Translations under genes and position numbers: made by a program
NCBI GenBank assembly: GCA_943736015.1
Contig: OX031070.1
Span: forward strand, 38,928,173-38,992,172
Direction: 5' to 3'
Length of the DNA: 64,000 bases
DNA from: Tridacna crocea
Lineage: Eukaryota; Mollusca; Bivalvia; Cardiida; Cardiidae
Notes under the pieces: model-generated
Seen by the model: only the letters and a program-made list of their open reading frames with translations
What the model was told of the DNA's origin: nothing
The model's database searches: none
Part shown: in pieces, positions 11,691-21,030 of the stretch
How the letters are laid out: each line of letters starts with the position of its first letter
How positions within the stretch are numbered: the stretch's first letter is position 1

Positions 11691-12093
11691 CATCTTCGCA
11701 AACCAAGGCCGACGATTCACTACGTTACTCTACCCTTGGCGGATCAAGCTTGATTTTTACGTTCACCCGATACGCTTTTTCATTGGATGCGGCCAGCTCT
11801 AGCTGCATCGAATGAAATAGCTCGCAGCATTTCATCTTTGATAAAAATAGAACATGGTATCTACCTTTCGAATAAAAGGTAAAACATGGAAACCCATGTG
11901 GATGTTTGCTTGTCGCTTCATGTGTATTCGTAAGCGGTTTGTAAAACGATATTTCATTTGCTTTAAAAAACATGGTGTAAAGGGGGATAATAACTAGCAT
12001 CCAATAGAGGGCGCATCGCAGGAATCTCGAAATCGGGCTCAATCAGTCAAGGTAAGATCCACGTAGTGATCGTAACCTTGGCTCGCGAAGATG
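11691..12093 (-). mobile_element. Family N element with 9-bp target duplication, copy 1
   Basis: A 403-bp element starting CATCTTCGCAAACCAAG and ending CTTGGCTCGCGAAGATG. The outer inverted repeat continues inward (GATTCACTACG against CGTAGTGATCG). It is flanked by a perfect direct repeat CAGGATCAC at 11682-11690 and 12094-12102. Target duplications of 9 bp are typical of Mutator-like transposons; Merlin (8-9 bp) is the alternative. The minus strand holds a 105-codon frame (11725-12042), also open in copy 2. The differences between the two frames mostly change amino acids, so I do not call it coding. Confidence 0.93.
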
Positions 12094-12254
12094 CAGGATC
12101 ACATGAACCTGGCTCATTTCTCAGGTTCTAGGTTTTTTGGGCGGTGCACAACGGCCGTCTGGCAGCCGGCTACGCTCCCAAGTTCAAGCATATATAGCTG
12201 TAGGTGTGTGCCTACTGTTGTTGTAGATATTGATTATTTCTCTCTTTGAACCCT

Positions 12255-12483
12255 TTAACCCATGACCACACAATCCTTACTTTTGACACCTCTGAGAAAG
12301 AAGCCTTTAGAAAACATTGTGGGAAAAGGAGAAAATGCTGGTAATCAGCATTTTCTCCTTTTCCCACAATGTTTTCTACCCTTCACATGACAAATTTCAA
12401 ATTTTCAGTCACTTTTATTTTGTCGTCAGCAAATGCTTTCAGTTTGGACCAATCTAAAATATTGTCGTTTGGTGATGAGTTAA
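12255..12483 (-). mobile_element. Family A hairpin MITE, copy 8 (tandem with copy 9)
   Basis: TTAA at both ends and 229 bp long. The hairpin arms are almost perfect around GGTAATC. The right TTAA at 12480-12483 is also the left TTAA of the next copy, so the two lie head to tail with no spacer. Confidence 0.92.
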
Positions 12484-12702
12484 CAAACAATTCCTGCTTT
12501 TTACGACTCTGAGATAGAAGCCTTTTGAAAAGACTGTGGGAAAAAGGAGAAGATGCTGGTAACCAGCATTTTCTCCTTTTTCCACAATGTTTTCTACCCT
12601 GCTGGAATCAAATTCCAATTTTTGAGTTACATTTAATTTGTCGTCTGCAAGTGCTTTCAATTTGGACTGGTTTGAAATTTTCTCGTTTGGGAAAGGGCTA
12701 AT
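12480..12702 (-). mobile_element. Family A hairpin MITE, copy 9 (tandem)
   Basis: Shares its left TTAA with copy 8. The core is GTGGGAAAAAGGAGAAGATG against CATTTTCTCCTTTTTCCACA; both arms have five-base A or T runs instead of four. The right end GTTTGGGAAAGGGCTAA differs from the consensus TTAA by one base. Confidence 0.88.
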
Positions 12703-12727
12703 AAAGGTCAGCTCTGGCCAGAACCTG

Positions 12728-12988
12728 GAGTATAACACGCGAAAAGGGGCATTCGGACATTTGCGTAAAATGTCGTCCCGAATTAACCTGCGCAGTCCGC
12801 GCAGGCTAATCCGAGACGGCACTTTACGACTACATTAGATTTTGTGCTAAAGTAGACTTGCGTAAAACAGAAAATCACATAAAATCGGAAAGTGTCGTTT
12901 CGGATTAGCCTGTGCGGACTGCACACGCTGATCCGAGACGACACTTTACGCAAATGTCCGAATGCCCCTTTTCGCATGTTGCAAGCCA
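12728..12988 (+). mobile_element. Family D element with two GC-rich hairpins, copy 1
   Basis: The ends are AACACGCGAAAAGGGGCATT and AATGCCCCTTTTCGCATGTT, an inverted repeat that continues through CGGACATTTGCGTAAA. Each half also contains its own hairpin, CTGCGCAGTCCGCGCAG at the left and CTGTGCGGACTGCACACG at the right. The middle has TTAGATTTTGTGCTAAAGTA. No coding frame; a MITE of unknown superfamily. Confidence 0.85.
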
Positions 12989-12990
12989 CC

Positions 12991-13095
12991 TGGGCCCGTA
13001 TTCACCAACCATTCTTAAGAACGTTCTTTGTCTGATTCGCCAGAATTTTCTACATTTGTAAGTAACACAACTTCTGATTGGCTAAACCATTCTCG
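12991..13095 (+). mobile_element. Family H element, copy 2 (3'-truncated)
   Basis: Begins TGGGCCCGTATTCACCAACC and runs to TTCTGATTGGCTAAACCATT, where it meets a family A right half. Confidence 0.8.
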
Positions 13096-13185
13096 TTACG
13101 AGCAATTTCTCCTTTTCCCACAGTGTTTTCAAAAGACATGTACTGCAGACACGTAAAAACGAGGGCTTGTGTGGTACAGAGTTAA
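13096..13185 (+). mobile_element. Family A copy 10 (right half only)
   Basis: Holds only the right hairpin arm (AATTTCTCCTTTTCCCACAG), then ACGTAAAAACGAGGGCTTG and the terminal GTGGTACAGAGTTAA. The left half is missing at the junction with family H. Confidence 0.8.
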
Positions 13186-13595
13186 AGTGTCGCTCCGGAT
13201 CAGTCCGCGCAGGCTTATCCTAAACGACAATTTTCGTTTTCATGCAATATTCTGTTTAGTGCAAGTCTACTGTAGCATACAAAATCTAATATAGATGTAA
13301 AGCGCCGGTGTAATGCAGAGAAATGACCCTCCCCTACAAAATGGCCCATGGGTCATTTCACTACGTAGAGAAATGACCCGGGTCATTATTCTACGTAAAG
13401 AAATAACCCTCTGGGGTCATTTCTCTACGTAGAATAATGACTCGGGTAATTCTTCTGCGTATTCAAATGACCCAATTTTCATTTTGTAGGGGAGGGTCAT
13501 TTCTTTGCATTACACCTGCTCGGTTTAGGCTAATTCGGGACGACACTTTACGCAAATGTCCGAATACTTAAATTCTTTTCGCGTGTTGCAGGCGA
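13186..13595 (+). mobile_element. Family D element, copy 2, split by element U
   Basis: The left part has GATCAGTCCGCGCAGGCTTATCC and ends near GATGTAAAGCGC. The right part resumes at GGCTAATTCGGGACGACACT and ends TTTTCGCGTGTTGCAGGC. The outer left terminus is missing. The two parts flank a 210-bp inserted element. Confidence 0.8.
13307..13516. mobile_element. Element U, 210-bp palindromic MITE inside D
   Basis: Terminal inverted repeat: GGTGTAATGCAGAGAAATGA at the left, TCATTTCTTTGCATTACACC at the right. It continues through CCCTCCCCTACAAAATG. The interior repeats GTCATTTCTCTACGTAGA-type phrases in both orientations. It has no coding frame and no second copy here. I could not define a target duplication. 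Confidence 0.85.
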
Positions 13596-13721
13596 TATGA
13601 ACCCATAAAATGTGTTTTGACTAACAGCTGATTGAATCAGAATGTAAAAAGAGTCCTTTTACTGGCTGAAAATTGACCAATAGCAAGATTTTTTTTTCAA
13701 CAAAGTCAGTCTGAGCGGTAA

Positions 13722-13963
13722 TAGAGGATATTTGGTTTTTTTTCGGTGAAAGATCGAAATTTATTTCATCGCGTGAACATCATCGGTAATATTTTCACGA
13801 GTGGCACGGCCACCGAAAAAATCAAATATTCTATTTATTTCATGCATTTTACCTAGGTAACTAGAATATAAAAACCGTTATTTTCACTGGTCGTATATAT
13901 GTGGAATATCGAAAATATTTTCATTTCTATTTCACGATATCCTACCGAAAAGCATAAAATAAT
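13722..13963 (+). mobile_element. Family B element, copy 2 (internally deleted)
   Basis: Starts TAGAGGATATTTGG and GGTGAAAGATCGAAATTTAT, has only the left arm of the B hairpin (CATCATCGGTAATATTTTCA), and jumps to ATTTATTTCATGCATTTTAC. It ends CCTACCGAAAAGCATAAAAT. About half of the 450-bp element is missing. Confidence 0.8.
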
Positions 13964-14329
13964 GCACTGGCTTACATAGATCAGTTATTTTGAAGCTGAA
14001 CAAAGTCCCTTGTCACAGAGCATTACTCAAATGCATCTGACAACATCTGATGACTAAAGTACAATTAGACTGCAATTAACATAATCATCATCTTCGTCTG
14101 AAATGAAAAAAAAATCACGCACACGCGTTTTTTATGTCTTCTAATGCAACGTAATGGTCGTTTTGGTGATAATGGTCTCTTAATTTGTCATGTTGTTCAG
14201 ACGGCCATTATTAAAACTGTTGGAAAAAATCGGCGTCACGCAAGACCGTTACTTTAACCTTTCAGAAGATGACAAAATTTTAGTTTGCAGTCTTATATGT
14301 TTATTTGTAGTCAGCACATTATTAGTTTT
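13964..14329. other. No supported feature
   Basis: AT-rich spacer with no coding or repeat evidence. Confidence 0.4.
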
Positions 14330-14615
14330 ACGGTCAGGTGGCAGGAAGCCGAAGGTGAGGGACTAGGAAATTTGTTCACGACTGTGGTGAATCATGTCGT
14401 CCCGAGCCGAAAGCAAGCCACAGCCGTGAACAAATTTCCAAGTCCCCTGCCACCTGACTGTTCAACATATTTATTATACTGCAAAGTTTTACCATTCCAA
14501 CGTTTTTTAAGCCAATTTTACCTGTTTTCTTTTTTGTTAAAAAAATTGAGTACGCTGATGAAGTAGAACTTCCCTTCTGAATACCCCACCTCAATGAAAG
14601 CTGACGTCACTGAAA
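14330..14615 (+). mobile_element. Family M repeat with 130-bp hairpin, copy 1
   Basis: The hairpin at about 14334-14463 pairs CGGTCAGGTGGCAGG with CCTGCCACCTGACTG and AATTTGTTCACG with CGTGAACAAATT. The following 150 bp (TTTTACCATTCCAACGTTTT, TGAAGTAGAACTTCCCTTC) recur in reverse at 63428-63590. Next to its right end, GACGTCACTGAA is repeated (14602-14633). Confidence 0.75.
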
Positions 14616-14689
14616 AAATGACGTCACTGAAGCCTTGGTAATACGTGCTAATCATACGCTTTGTTTTTGTTTTCCTGGGTGTAAAGATG

Positions 14690-14849
14690 CATCTTTTAAT
14701 GACGGAGTTCTACTTTCAAAGGGTAGAAAACATTGTGGGAAAAAGAGAAAATGCTGGTTACCAGTATTTTCTCTTTTTCCCACTATGCTTTCAAAAGGCT
14801 TTCCAGTCAGGTTCGTTGAAACTCGGATTTTTGATACAAAAAGGGTTAA
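14690..14849 (+). mobile_element. Family A copy 11 (5'-truncated)
   Basis: The hairpin is present and the right end is AAAAAGGGTTAA. Both arms carry one paired change (GGGAAAAAGAG against CTCTTTTTCCC, where most copies have AAAAGGAG and CTCCTTTT), and the right arm has three unpaired ones. The left block with GCATTTGCAGACG is absent. Confidence 0.8.
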
Positions 14850-14963
14850 TTGCTTTTTTAAGGTTGTTTAGGTAAGAATATATAACAAAGAAGAGGATTG
14901 TGTAAATTCAAAATCAGACTGCACATTATCGAAAAGACTGTGCAGTTCGATTTCGATCTACGC

Positions 14964-15366
14964 CATCTTCGCAAGCCAAGACCGACGATTCACTACGTTA
15001 CTCTACCCTTGGCGGATCGAGCTTGATTTTTACGTTCACCCGATACGCTTTTTCATTGGATGCAGCCAGCTCTAGCTGCAACGAATGAAATCGCTCGTAG
15101 CATTTCATCTTTGATAAAAATAGAACAAGGTCTCTACCTTTCGAATAAAAGGTAAAACATGGAAACCCACGTGGATGTCTGCTTATCGCTTCATGTGTAT
15201 TCGTAAGCGGTTTGTAAAACGATATTCCATTTGCTTTTAGAAATGTGATGTAAAGCGGAGTAATAACCAGCATCCAATAGAGGGTGCATCTCAGGAATCT
15301 CGAAATCGGGCTCAATCAGTCAAGGTAAGATCCACGTAGTGATCGTAAACTTGACTCGCGAAGATG
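14964..15366 (-). mobile_element. Family N element with 9-bp target duplication, copy 2
   Basis: Also 403 bp, with ends CATCTTCGCAAGCCAAG and CTTGACTCGCGAAGATG. It is flanked by perfect GATCTACGC at 14955-14963 and 15367-15375. The insertion lies just right of a family F motif (about 14916-14958). The minus-strand 105-codon frame (14998-15315) is open here too. Confidence 0.94.
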
Positions 15367-15970
15367 GATCTACGCTAGCTGCATAAATGTCTCATTATTG
15401 AGCACACGTTTTTCCTTAGAATATTAGAATTTAACTTCTTGTGTTTAATGCTATTTTAAACACATTTTCACATGTATCGCACAAACAAATACATGCATTT
15501 CTTCTATTTCTTTATTTATCATTTTTAACTTTTCAACGGCCTTTTTTTCCTCATGGTCCTTGAACTACGTTATTGTTTAGAAAAGAGTTTAAAGACATTT
15601 TGCAAGATTGGTGTAATCTAACCCCGCTGGCTTTTTAGCACAACTTTCACCTGCTCTCGGAATATAATCCCGGAATTATAGCAGAAAAAAATGCAGGCAG
15701 AATTTGTCGGAAGTAATTTGAACAGCAGACACCGAAAAGCAAACAGAAAAAGTGGGAAGAAATAATGTTTTTGACGTCTTTGACATTTCTGTGATTTCAT
15801 GGTACATTCATCTCACGACTGCCAAGCCCGATCTATAGCACTAGTAACAAAGGCAATGTGCAAAACTGCTCAGATGTGCAATCCTACGATTCATCAATTC
15901 TGTCCGTTTTTGGGACATTTAAAGCTTTGCTCACATGTATACGAATTCATGGGCTTATAGGCTTCTATAT
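15367..15970. other. No supported feature
   Basis: Between an N element and hairpin L. Only short frames without recognisable domains. Confidence 0.4.
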
Positions 15971-16052
15971 ATCGTCGGTTAACTTCAAAAACCTCGTAAC
16001 TACAACCTATTTCAAGCTGTAGTTACGAGGTTTTTTGAAGTAAACCGACGAT
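15971..16052. repeat. Hairpin L, copy 1
   Basis: ATCGTCGGTTAACTTC pairs with GAAGTAAACCGACGAT and AAAACCTCGTAACTAC pairs with GTAGTTACGAGGTTTT. One base in the right arm is extra. A second copy lies at 52189-52267. Confidence 0.8.
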
Positions 16053-16180
16053 ATGGAACAACACAAGAGAAACGCCGTAAGAGGTACTTTTATATGAATA
16101 TCAAAATTCATTTGGGGTTTAAAATGAATTGAAATTATGAAAAGTAACCTCGCTAGCATTGGCCTCTTTTACCTGATTGT

Positions 16181-16246
16181 TCTGCATGTTGTTGAAAAGT
16201 AACATTTCTGTGTTCTGCATGTTGTTGAAAAGTAACATTTCTGTGA
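16181..16246. repeat. Perfect 33-bp tandem duplication
   Basis: Two identical 33-bp units (16181-16213 and 16214-16246), each starting TTCTGCATGTTGTTGAAAAG. A recent slippage or assembly duplication. Confidence 0.85.
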
Positions 16247-16427
16247 TATCCTAGTTTATTTGCCTGTAGACTACCAAAGCTGACCGTGATGACCAGCGAG
16301 GACAATGTAACAGGCTGCTTTGGATGTGCAATCCTATTACCTCTTTATCCTGTCCAAGTTTGGTCGATTTTTTTTTCAAGCTTAATACACATGTATATAA
16401 ACATAAAAATAAAGGCATATACATTTG

Positions 16428-16836
16428 CATCTTCGCAAGCCAAGGCTGACGATTCACTACGCTATCTACCCTTGGCGGATCGAGCTTGATTTTTACATTC
16501 ACCCGATACGCTTTTTCATTGGATGCAGCCAGCTCTAGTTGCAACGAATGAAATCGCTCGTAGCATTTCATCTTTGATAAAAATAGAACAAGGTCTCTAC
16601 CTTTCGAATAGAAGGTAAACATGGAAACCCACGTGGATGTCTGCTTATCGCTTCATGTGCATTCGTAAGCGGTTTGTAAAACGATATTTCATTTGCTTTT
16701 AGAAATATGATGTAAGGGGGGGGGGGGGTATAATAACCAGCACCCAATAGAGGGCGCATCGCAGGAATCTCGAAATCGGGCTCAATCAGCTAAGGTAAGA
16801 TCCACGTAGTGATCGTAAACTTGGATCGCGAAGATG
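16428..16836 (-). mobile_element. Family N element with 9-bp target duplication, copy 3
   Basis: About 409 bp, ends CATCTTCGCAAGCCAAG and CTTGGATCGCGAAGATG. The flanks ATACATTTG and ATACATATG match at 8 of 9 bases. A G run (16716-16728) replaces the AAAGGGG or AAAGCGG of the other copies. One base is lost near 16618, so the minus-strand frame seen in the other two is broken. Confidence 0.92.
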
Positions 16837-17052
16837 ATACATATGGAAACAAAACAAAAAAAACGATCAGTAGCGTAAGAGTTTTTTGTTTATGAATATT
16901 TAAACTCTTTTGCAGTTCAATCTGTCTGGAAATAATGAAAAGTAGCTTTGCCAGCTTATTGCCTCTTTTACCTCAATGTTTTGCATTTTGAAGAGCGTAA
17001 TTTTAAATAAAAATTCCTTTCAAGACAAGATGGTAAAGGGGTTTCAATTCCT

Positions 17053-17316
17053 GTATGGTCTGCAACACGCGAATAGGGGAATTCAGAAATTTGCGTAAAG
17101 TGTTGTCTTGGATTAGCCTGCGCTGTCCGCGCAGGCTAATCCGAGACGACACTTTACGACTACATTAGATTTTGTGCTACATTAGACTTGCATATAGTAG
17201 AAAATTACATAAAAACGGAAAGTTTCTTTTCGGATTAGCCTACACAGACTGCGCAGGCTGACCCAAAACGACACTTTACGCAAATGTCCGAATGCCCCTT
17301 TTGGCGTGTTGCAGGT
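17053..17316 (+). mobile_element. Family D element, copy 3 (complete)
   Basis: The left end is TCTGCAACACGCGAATAGGG and the right end CCCCTTTTGGCGTGTTGCAG. The left hairpin is CCTGCGCTGTCCGCGCAGG; the right half has CCTACACAGACTGCGCAGG. A family A copy follows 12 bp later. Confidence 0.85.
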
Positions 17317-17327
17317 CGAATAATAGT

Positions 17328-17561
17328 TTAACTCTTTACCACACGAGAAAATTTTAGACTGGTCAAAATTAAAAGCCGCATGATTTGCAGACAACAAAAT
17401 AAAGGTGACTGAAAAATTGAAATTTGTTCAGGGAAGGGTAGAAAACACTGGGGAAAAGGAGAAAATGCTGGTTACCAGCATTTTCTTCTTTTCCCACAGT
17501 GTTTTCAAAAGGCCTCTTTCTCAGGGGCGTCAAAAGTAGGGATTGTGTGGTAATAGGTTAA
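17328..17561 (+). mobile_element. Family A hairpin MITE, copy 12
   Basis: TTAA at both ends. Left end CTCTTTACCACACGAG, right end GTGTGGTAATAGGTTAA. The hairpin has a paired change (ACACTG at the left, CAGTGT at the right, where most copies have ACATTG and CAATGT). The left arm also lacks one T and the right arm has TTCTTC for TTCTCC. Confidence 0.92.
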
Positions 17562-17584
17562 TAAAAGTAATGTCAAATAGGCAC

Positions 17585-17735
17585 GCAGTGGCCAGCATAT
17601 TCCCTTTTTTCCCACTATGTTTCCGAACCTTTCACAGTCAAAAAGCGTTATTCAAACCACATCTAAACTGTTGTCTTACAATGCTTTCAATTTGGACAAA
17701 AGTGTAAAACTTTGTCGTTTTATAAAGAATTCAAG
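17585..17735 (-). mobile_element. Family A copy 13 (5'-truncated, decayed)
   Basis: Begins inside the hairpin (GGCCAGCATATTCCC) and continues through CAATGCTTTCAATTTGGACA to TCGTTTTATAAAGAATTCAA. Confidence 0.65.
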
Positions 17736-17914
17736 GCGTCTGCTAGTAATTTGTTTTGGAAGGTAATTTGTTGCTTTAACTTCGGGCCCCGATTATATTA
17801 ATGTTTGCTAGACCGTTCAAAAATTCTGTGGGATTGACCCAATGTCTGACACAACCATTGATTTGGTATCTTACAAACGAGCGACTTTTCGTTATGTGAA
17901 CGCCTCGAGATGCT

Positions 17915-18452
17915 TTAAAGGTGGCCCTTCAGATTTTGGGACGAAAATGCAAAATAATCATCCTTGTACTCAAAAAGCCTTTTAATTGGCGTTCATAAAA
18001 CCCCAGTAGTCGAAAACACATCCGACAACACCAGAAATTAGAGATTTACTACGGCCCAGGTTGACACCAACGGGAGACACGCTCTATTTTTAGATGATGA
18101 GTTCGCTCATTTACATACAGGAATACACAGACGAAATTTCAAACAGCGTGCGAAGAATACATTATGGAAAATAATTATTACATGTTTGTTATGTAATGGA
18201 ATTTAAGCGTTATGAGTCACGTGCCACTCACTTGACATTCCCAAAATGCTGTATTGATTTTTGGCGCGAAATCTAAAAATACCTTAAGAGGCTACGTAGC
18301 CTTTTACGGGAACACCATAAAAAATATCTTTTTTTTGTAATTTTATGAATCTTAATTATTGATGGCTTGCATTTTCTTTCATATCAATTTCAGTGATATA
18401 TATATTTTTTAATTTGGTGAGATGTAAAAAAAATCTAAATACCCACTTTTAA
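17915..18452 (+). mobile_element. Family I element, TTAA-bounded, copy 1
   Basis: A 538-bp element bounded by TTAA. The ends are TTAAAGGTGGCCC and CCCACTTTTAA, a short inverted repeat. The interior matches the copy at 45722-46258 throughout, including CCTTAAGAGGCTACGTAGCC and CATTTACATACAGGAATACA. No coding frame. TTAA targets are known for piggyBac and Kolobok; I cannot decide between them. Confidence 0.85.
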
Positions 18453-18489
18453 GAGCTTGATGGAGTATTCTTAAGCCTCTCACAGAGAT

Positions 18490-18940
18490 ATAGAGGATAT
18501 TTGTTTTTTCCGGTGAAAGATCGAAATTTATTTCATCGAGTGGACACCATCGGTAATATTTTCACGAGTGGCGCAGCCACGAGTGAAAATATTACCGATG
18601 GTGTTCACGAGATGAAATAAATTTCGATCTGTCACCGAAAATAACAAATGTTCTATTTATTTCATGCTTTTTAACGTTTCTGGGTGGCGCTTTATCAAAA
18701 TTCAGTACAGTTCTTTTCCCTTATTCCCCGTGGCGTACCTCTCCCGCATAGCAACGTTACGTCAAGCGCGAGAAATGTAAGGTATATGACGTCATATTTC
18801 CCATCTGGTTGTTAGGCAAGCGCAATTTACCTAGGCAACAAGAACGTGAAAGTCGGTATTTTCACTGGTGGTACTAGTGTAAGATCGAAAAATATTTTCA
18901 CTGCTACTTCTCGATATCCTACCGGAAAGCATGAAATAAT
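18490..18940 (+). mobile_element. Family B element, copy 3 (full length)
   Basis: About 450 bp from TAGAGGATATTTG to CCGGAAAGCATGAAATAAT. The hairpin (18537-18632) pairs CACCATCGGTAATATTTTCA with TGAAAATATTACCGATGGTG. Both arms have C/G where copies 1 and 4 have T/A, so the variant is mirrored. The middle contains ATGACGTCATATTTCCC. Confidence 0.9.
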
Positions 18941-19009
18941 ACTGTTATAACCAGCTCGTAAATGTTGATTTGCGTCGTTACACACACGTGAACCAATGAT
19001 CGCGCGTTG

Positions 19010-19355
19010 TCTGCGCATGTCATATTCTTCGAAGATTCGACTGTCTTATATGACGCATCACTACTAGCCCCAAAAGCGGGCTGACTGTAATATTACGCTC
19101 TATAAAGTAGCCATGTTGAAAATAGTTTTTACGTATCAGTACGTTTGGGGTGAAATGAGACCTTCTTTAGCAACAGATTTCTGGTGATCATAGTTGAGTT
19201 AATTGCACGAGGTAGCGTTTTATTGGGTAAACCTTTATTTCAGTTTGAAATTCAAAAGTAGCGGTTGTCGCGCAGGAAAGTGATTCGGCTCTGTACCCAG
19301 GATGCCCATATCAGATAGATGAGTATTTATAGAATGCCATCTAGCGGGAGATAAT
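19010..19355 (+). repeat. Family G repeat, copy 1
   Basis: About 345 bp from TCTGCGCATGTCATATTCTTCGAAG to GAATGCCATCTAGCGGGAGA. Contains ACTGTAATATTACGCTCTATAAAG and GGTTGTCGCGCAGGAAAG. It has no inverted termini and no tRNA-like boxes that I can see, so its type (SINE, MITE or LINE tail) is undecided. Confidence 0.85.
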
Positions 19356-19379
19356 GAATGATCGCGTATCCGACGAAGT

Positions 19380-20310
19380 ACATTTGACTTCGTTAAAAGG
19401 GGATGCAACATCTTGAACAGATAAGTTATCTGACGCTAGAGATACAGCAGCTAATGCAAGGGAAATTTGACGTAAGGACCAGGACATCAATGTTAACCCT
19501 TTCCCAAACGACAAACTTTTGGACTAGACCAAATTGAAAGCATTTGCAGACGACAATTCAACTCGTGCTGAAAAGATGATTTCTGTCTATGATAGGATAG
19601 AAAACATTGTGGGAAAAGGAGAAAATGCTGGTTACCAGCATTTTCTCCTTTTCCCACAATGTTTTCAAAGGCTAATATTCCAGACTCGTAAAAACCAGGG
19701 ATTGTTTGGGAAAGGGTTAATAGGTTAGATATCTGATGCTAGAGGCATCTGACGTAGCAGATGCAACCTTTGACTCAATTTAGTCATAATCGATAATTTG
19801 ACACAAGAGATACGATATCTAATGTAAGAGACATTTAACTGAATTCAAGCCACACCTGATCGATAATTTGACGCAAGAGATACGATATCTAATCTAAGAG
19901 ACATTTAACTGAATTCAAGCGACACCTGATCGATAATTTGAAGCAAGAGATACGACATCTAATGTAAGAGACATTTAACTGAATTCAAGAAACAGACGAG
20001 GCATCTGATGAAAAAGACGAGGCATCTGGCACTTCACATGTTGCATGTGAAGTGCGACTTTCCAGACAACCGTTGTGATATCTGGCGCAGAAGACATGTG
20101 ACATAAGTAAAAAGGAGTGACACTAGAGATGCAAAATTTTATGCCAGAGGTCCGATGTCTACAGGATGACATACGGGATCTCACGCAAAAATACGTCATC
20201 TAACTTAATCGATGCGACATCTGCTGCAGGAGATGCAACATCCGATGCAAAAGATATCAATAAAAAGATACGGCATCTCTCTGAAGAGATACGGCATCTG
20301 AGGGAACGAA
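19380..20310. repeat. GATACGRCATCTG-type minisatellite, with three exact 70-bp units
   Basis: Phrases such as GAGATACGACATCTAATG, GACGAGGCATCTG and GAGATACGGCATCTG recur on both sides of the family A copy at 19493-19720. The clearest part is three 70-bp units starting CGATAATTTGA at 19791, 19861 and 19931 (the last is about 58 bp). Near 20270 a 21-bp period gives two heptads of an IRHLSEE type in a 91-codon frame (20166-20441), which I regard as a by-product. A small palindrome, GCACTTCACATG and CATGTGAAGTGC, sits at 20029-20055. Confidence 0.75.
19493..19720 (+). mobile_element. Family A hairpin MITE, copy 14 (reference copy)
   Basis: Exactly 228 bp including both TTAA. The termini are CCCTTTCCCAAAC and GTTTGGGAAAGGG, a perfect 13-bp inverted repeat directly inside TTAA. 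Next comes ACCAAATTGAAAGCATTTGC, then the 67-bp core with perfect 33-bp arms (starting GAAAACATTGTGGG) around a single T. It has no coding frame. TTAA targets and a CCC start recall piggyBac-type termini (known family trait), but Kolobok also uses TTAA. It interrupts the minisatellite above. Close to copy 41 (about 10 differences by eye). Confidence 0.95.
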
Positions 20311-20445
20311 TGTCTTCAAAACAAGTTAAGGGCAACAACTCACAAAAACGGAAAAAGATACCAACATGCAAAATGTGTCAACGATTAACATCAAACCAAT
20401 GGAATAGAGAAAGGCAAAGAATTCACACAATCATAGTATAGTCCA

Positions 20446-20643
20446 GGACCCGTATTCACCAACCATTCTTAAGAGCGTTCTTTGTCGTATTCTACAGAAT
20501 TTTCTACATTTGTAAGTAACACATCTTCTTATTGGTTTAACCGAGTGATTTAGCCAATCAGAAGTTGTGTTACTTACAAATTAGAAAACTTTGGAGAATA
20601 AGATTAAGAATATTCTCAAGAATGGTTGGTTAATACGGGCCCA
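20446..20643 (+). mobile_element. Family H element, copy 3 (complete)
   Basis: The ends GGACCCGTATTCACCAACCA and TGGTTGGTTAATACGGGCCC are inverted. The interior pairs AGTAACACATCTTCTTATTGG with CCAATCAGAAGTTGTGTTAC. About 198 bp and no coding frame. Confidence 0.9.
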
Positions 20644-20944
20644 GATTTACCAGTATCATTGAAGCTTGGCAAGACCTTGCTCGATCAAAAACGAATCCTA
20701 ATGCTCAAGCTTTCCATGTCTCATTTACTACGGGTATGTTGTAACATTACAAAGGTTTTATTGGTTACATGGTGCAGATGTTCCCTCTAAAATGACATAA
20801 AAGTATTACGATAGCTTAGAAACCCAATAACAGTCAAGCAAAATACAGTTACTTACGATTCGCACTAATTCCTATCAATAATGGGTCGGATTTTTTTTTT
20901 CTCTTGCTTTGTATTTTAACCCTTACAGTGCCAAAATAGAGAGT

Positions 20945-21030
20945 GAGGAATTTTGCGGACGGCATAGATCAAAGATCAGACTGCACGGAACGTGCAGTCT
21001 GATCTTTGATATATACCGTCCGCTTAAATA
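20945..21030. repeat. Family F hairpin motif
   Basis: AGATCAAAGATCAGACTGCAC and GTGCAGTCTGATCTTTGAT form a near-perfect hairpin around GGAAC. It is flanked by GGACGG and CCGTCC. Similar single motifs lie at about 14916, 24541, 29045, 29247, 40950, 49120 and 52275. Confidence 0.8.

Noticed and set aside
11725..12042. 105-codon minus-strand frame in family N copies 1 and 2 (also 14998-15315)
   Set aside because: Open in both, but the copies are similar overall and most differences change amino acids; broken in copy 3. No recognised domain.
19791..19990. CRISPR-like direct repeats
   Set aside because: Contiguous 70-bp units without variable spacers in animal DNA; a plain tandem repeat.
20166..20441. 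91-codon frame with IRHL heptads
   Set aside because: Follows from the 21-bp period of the minisatellite; no independent coding evidence.
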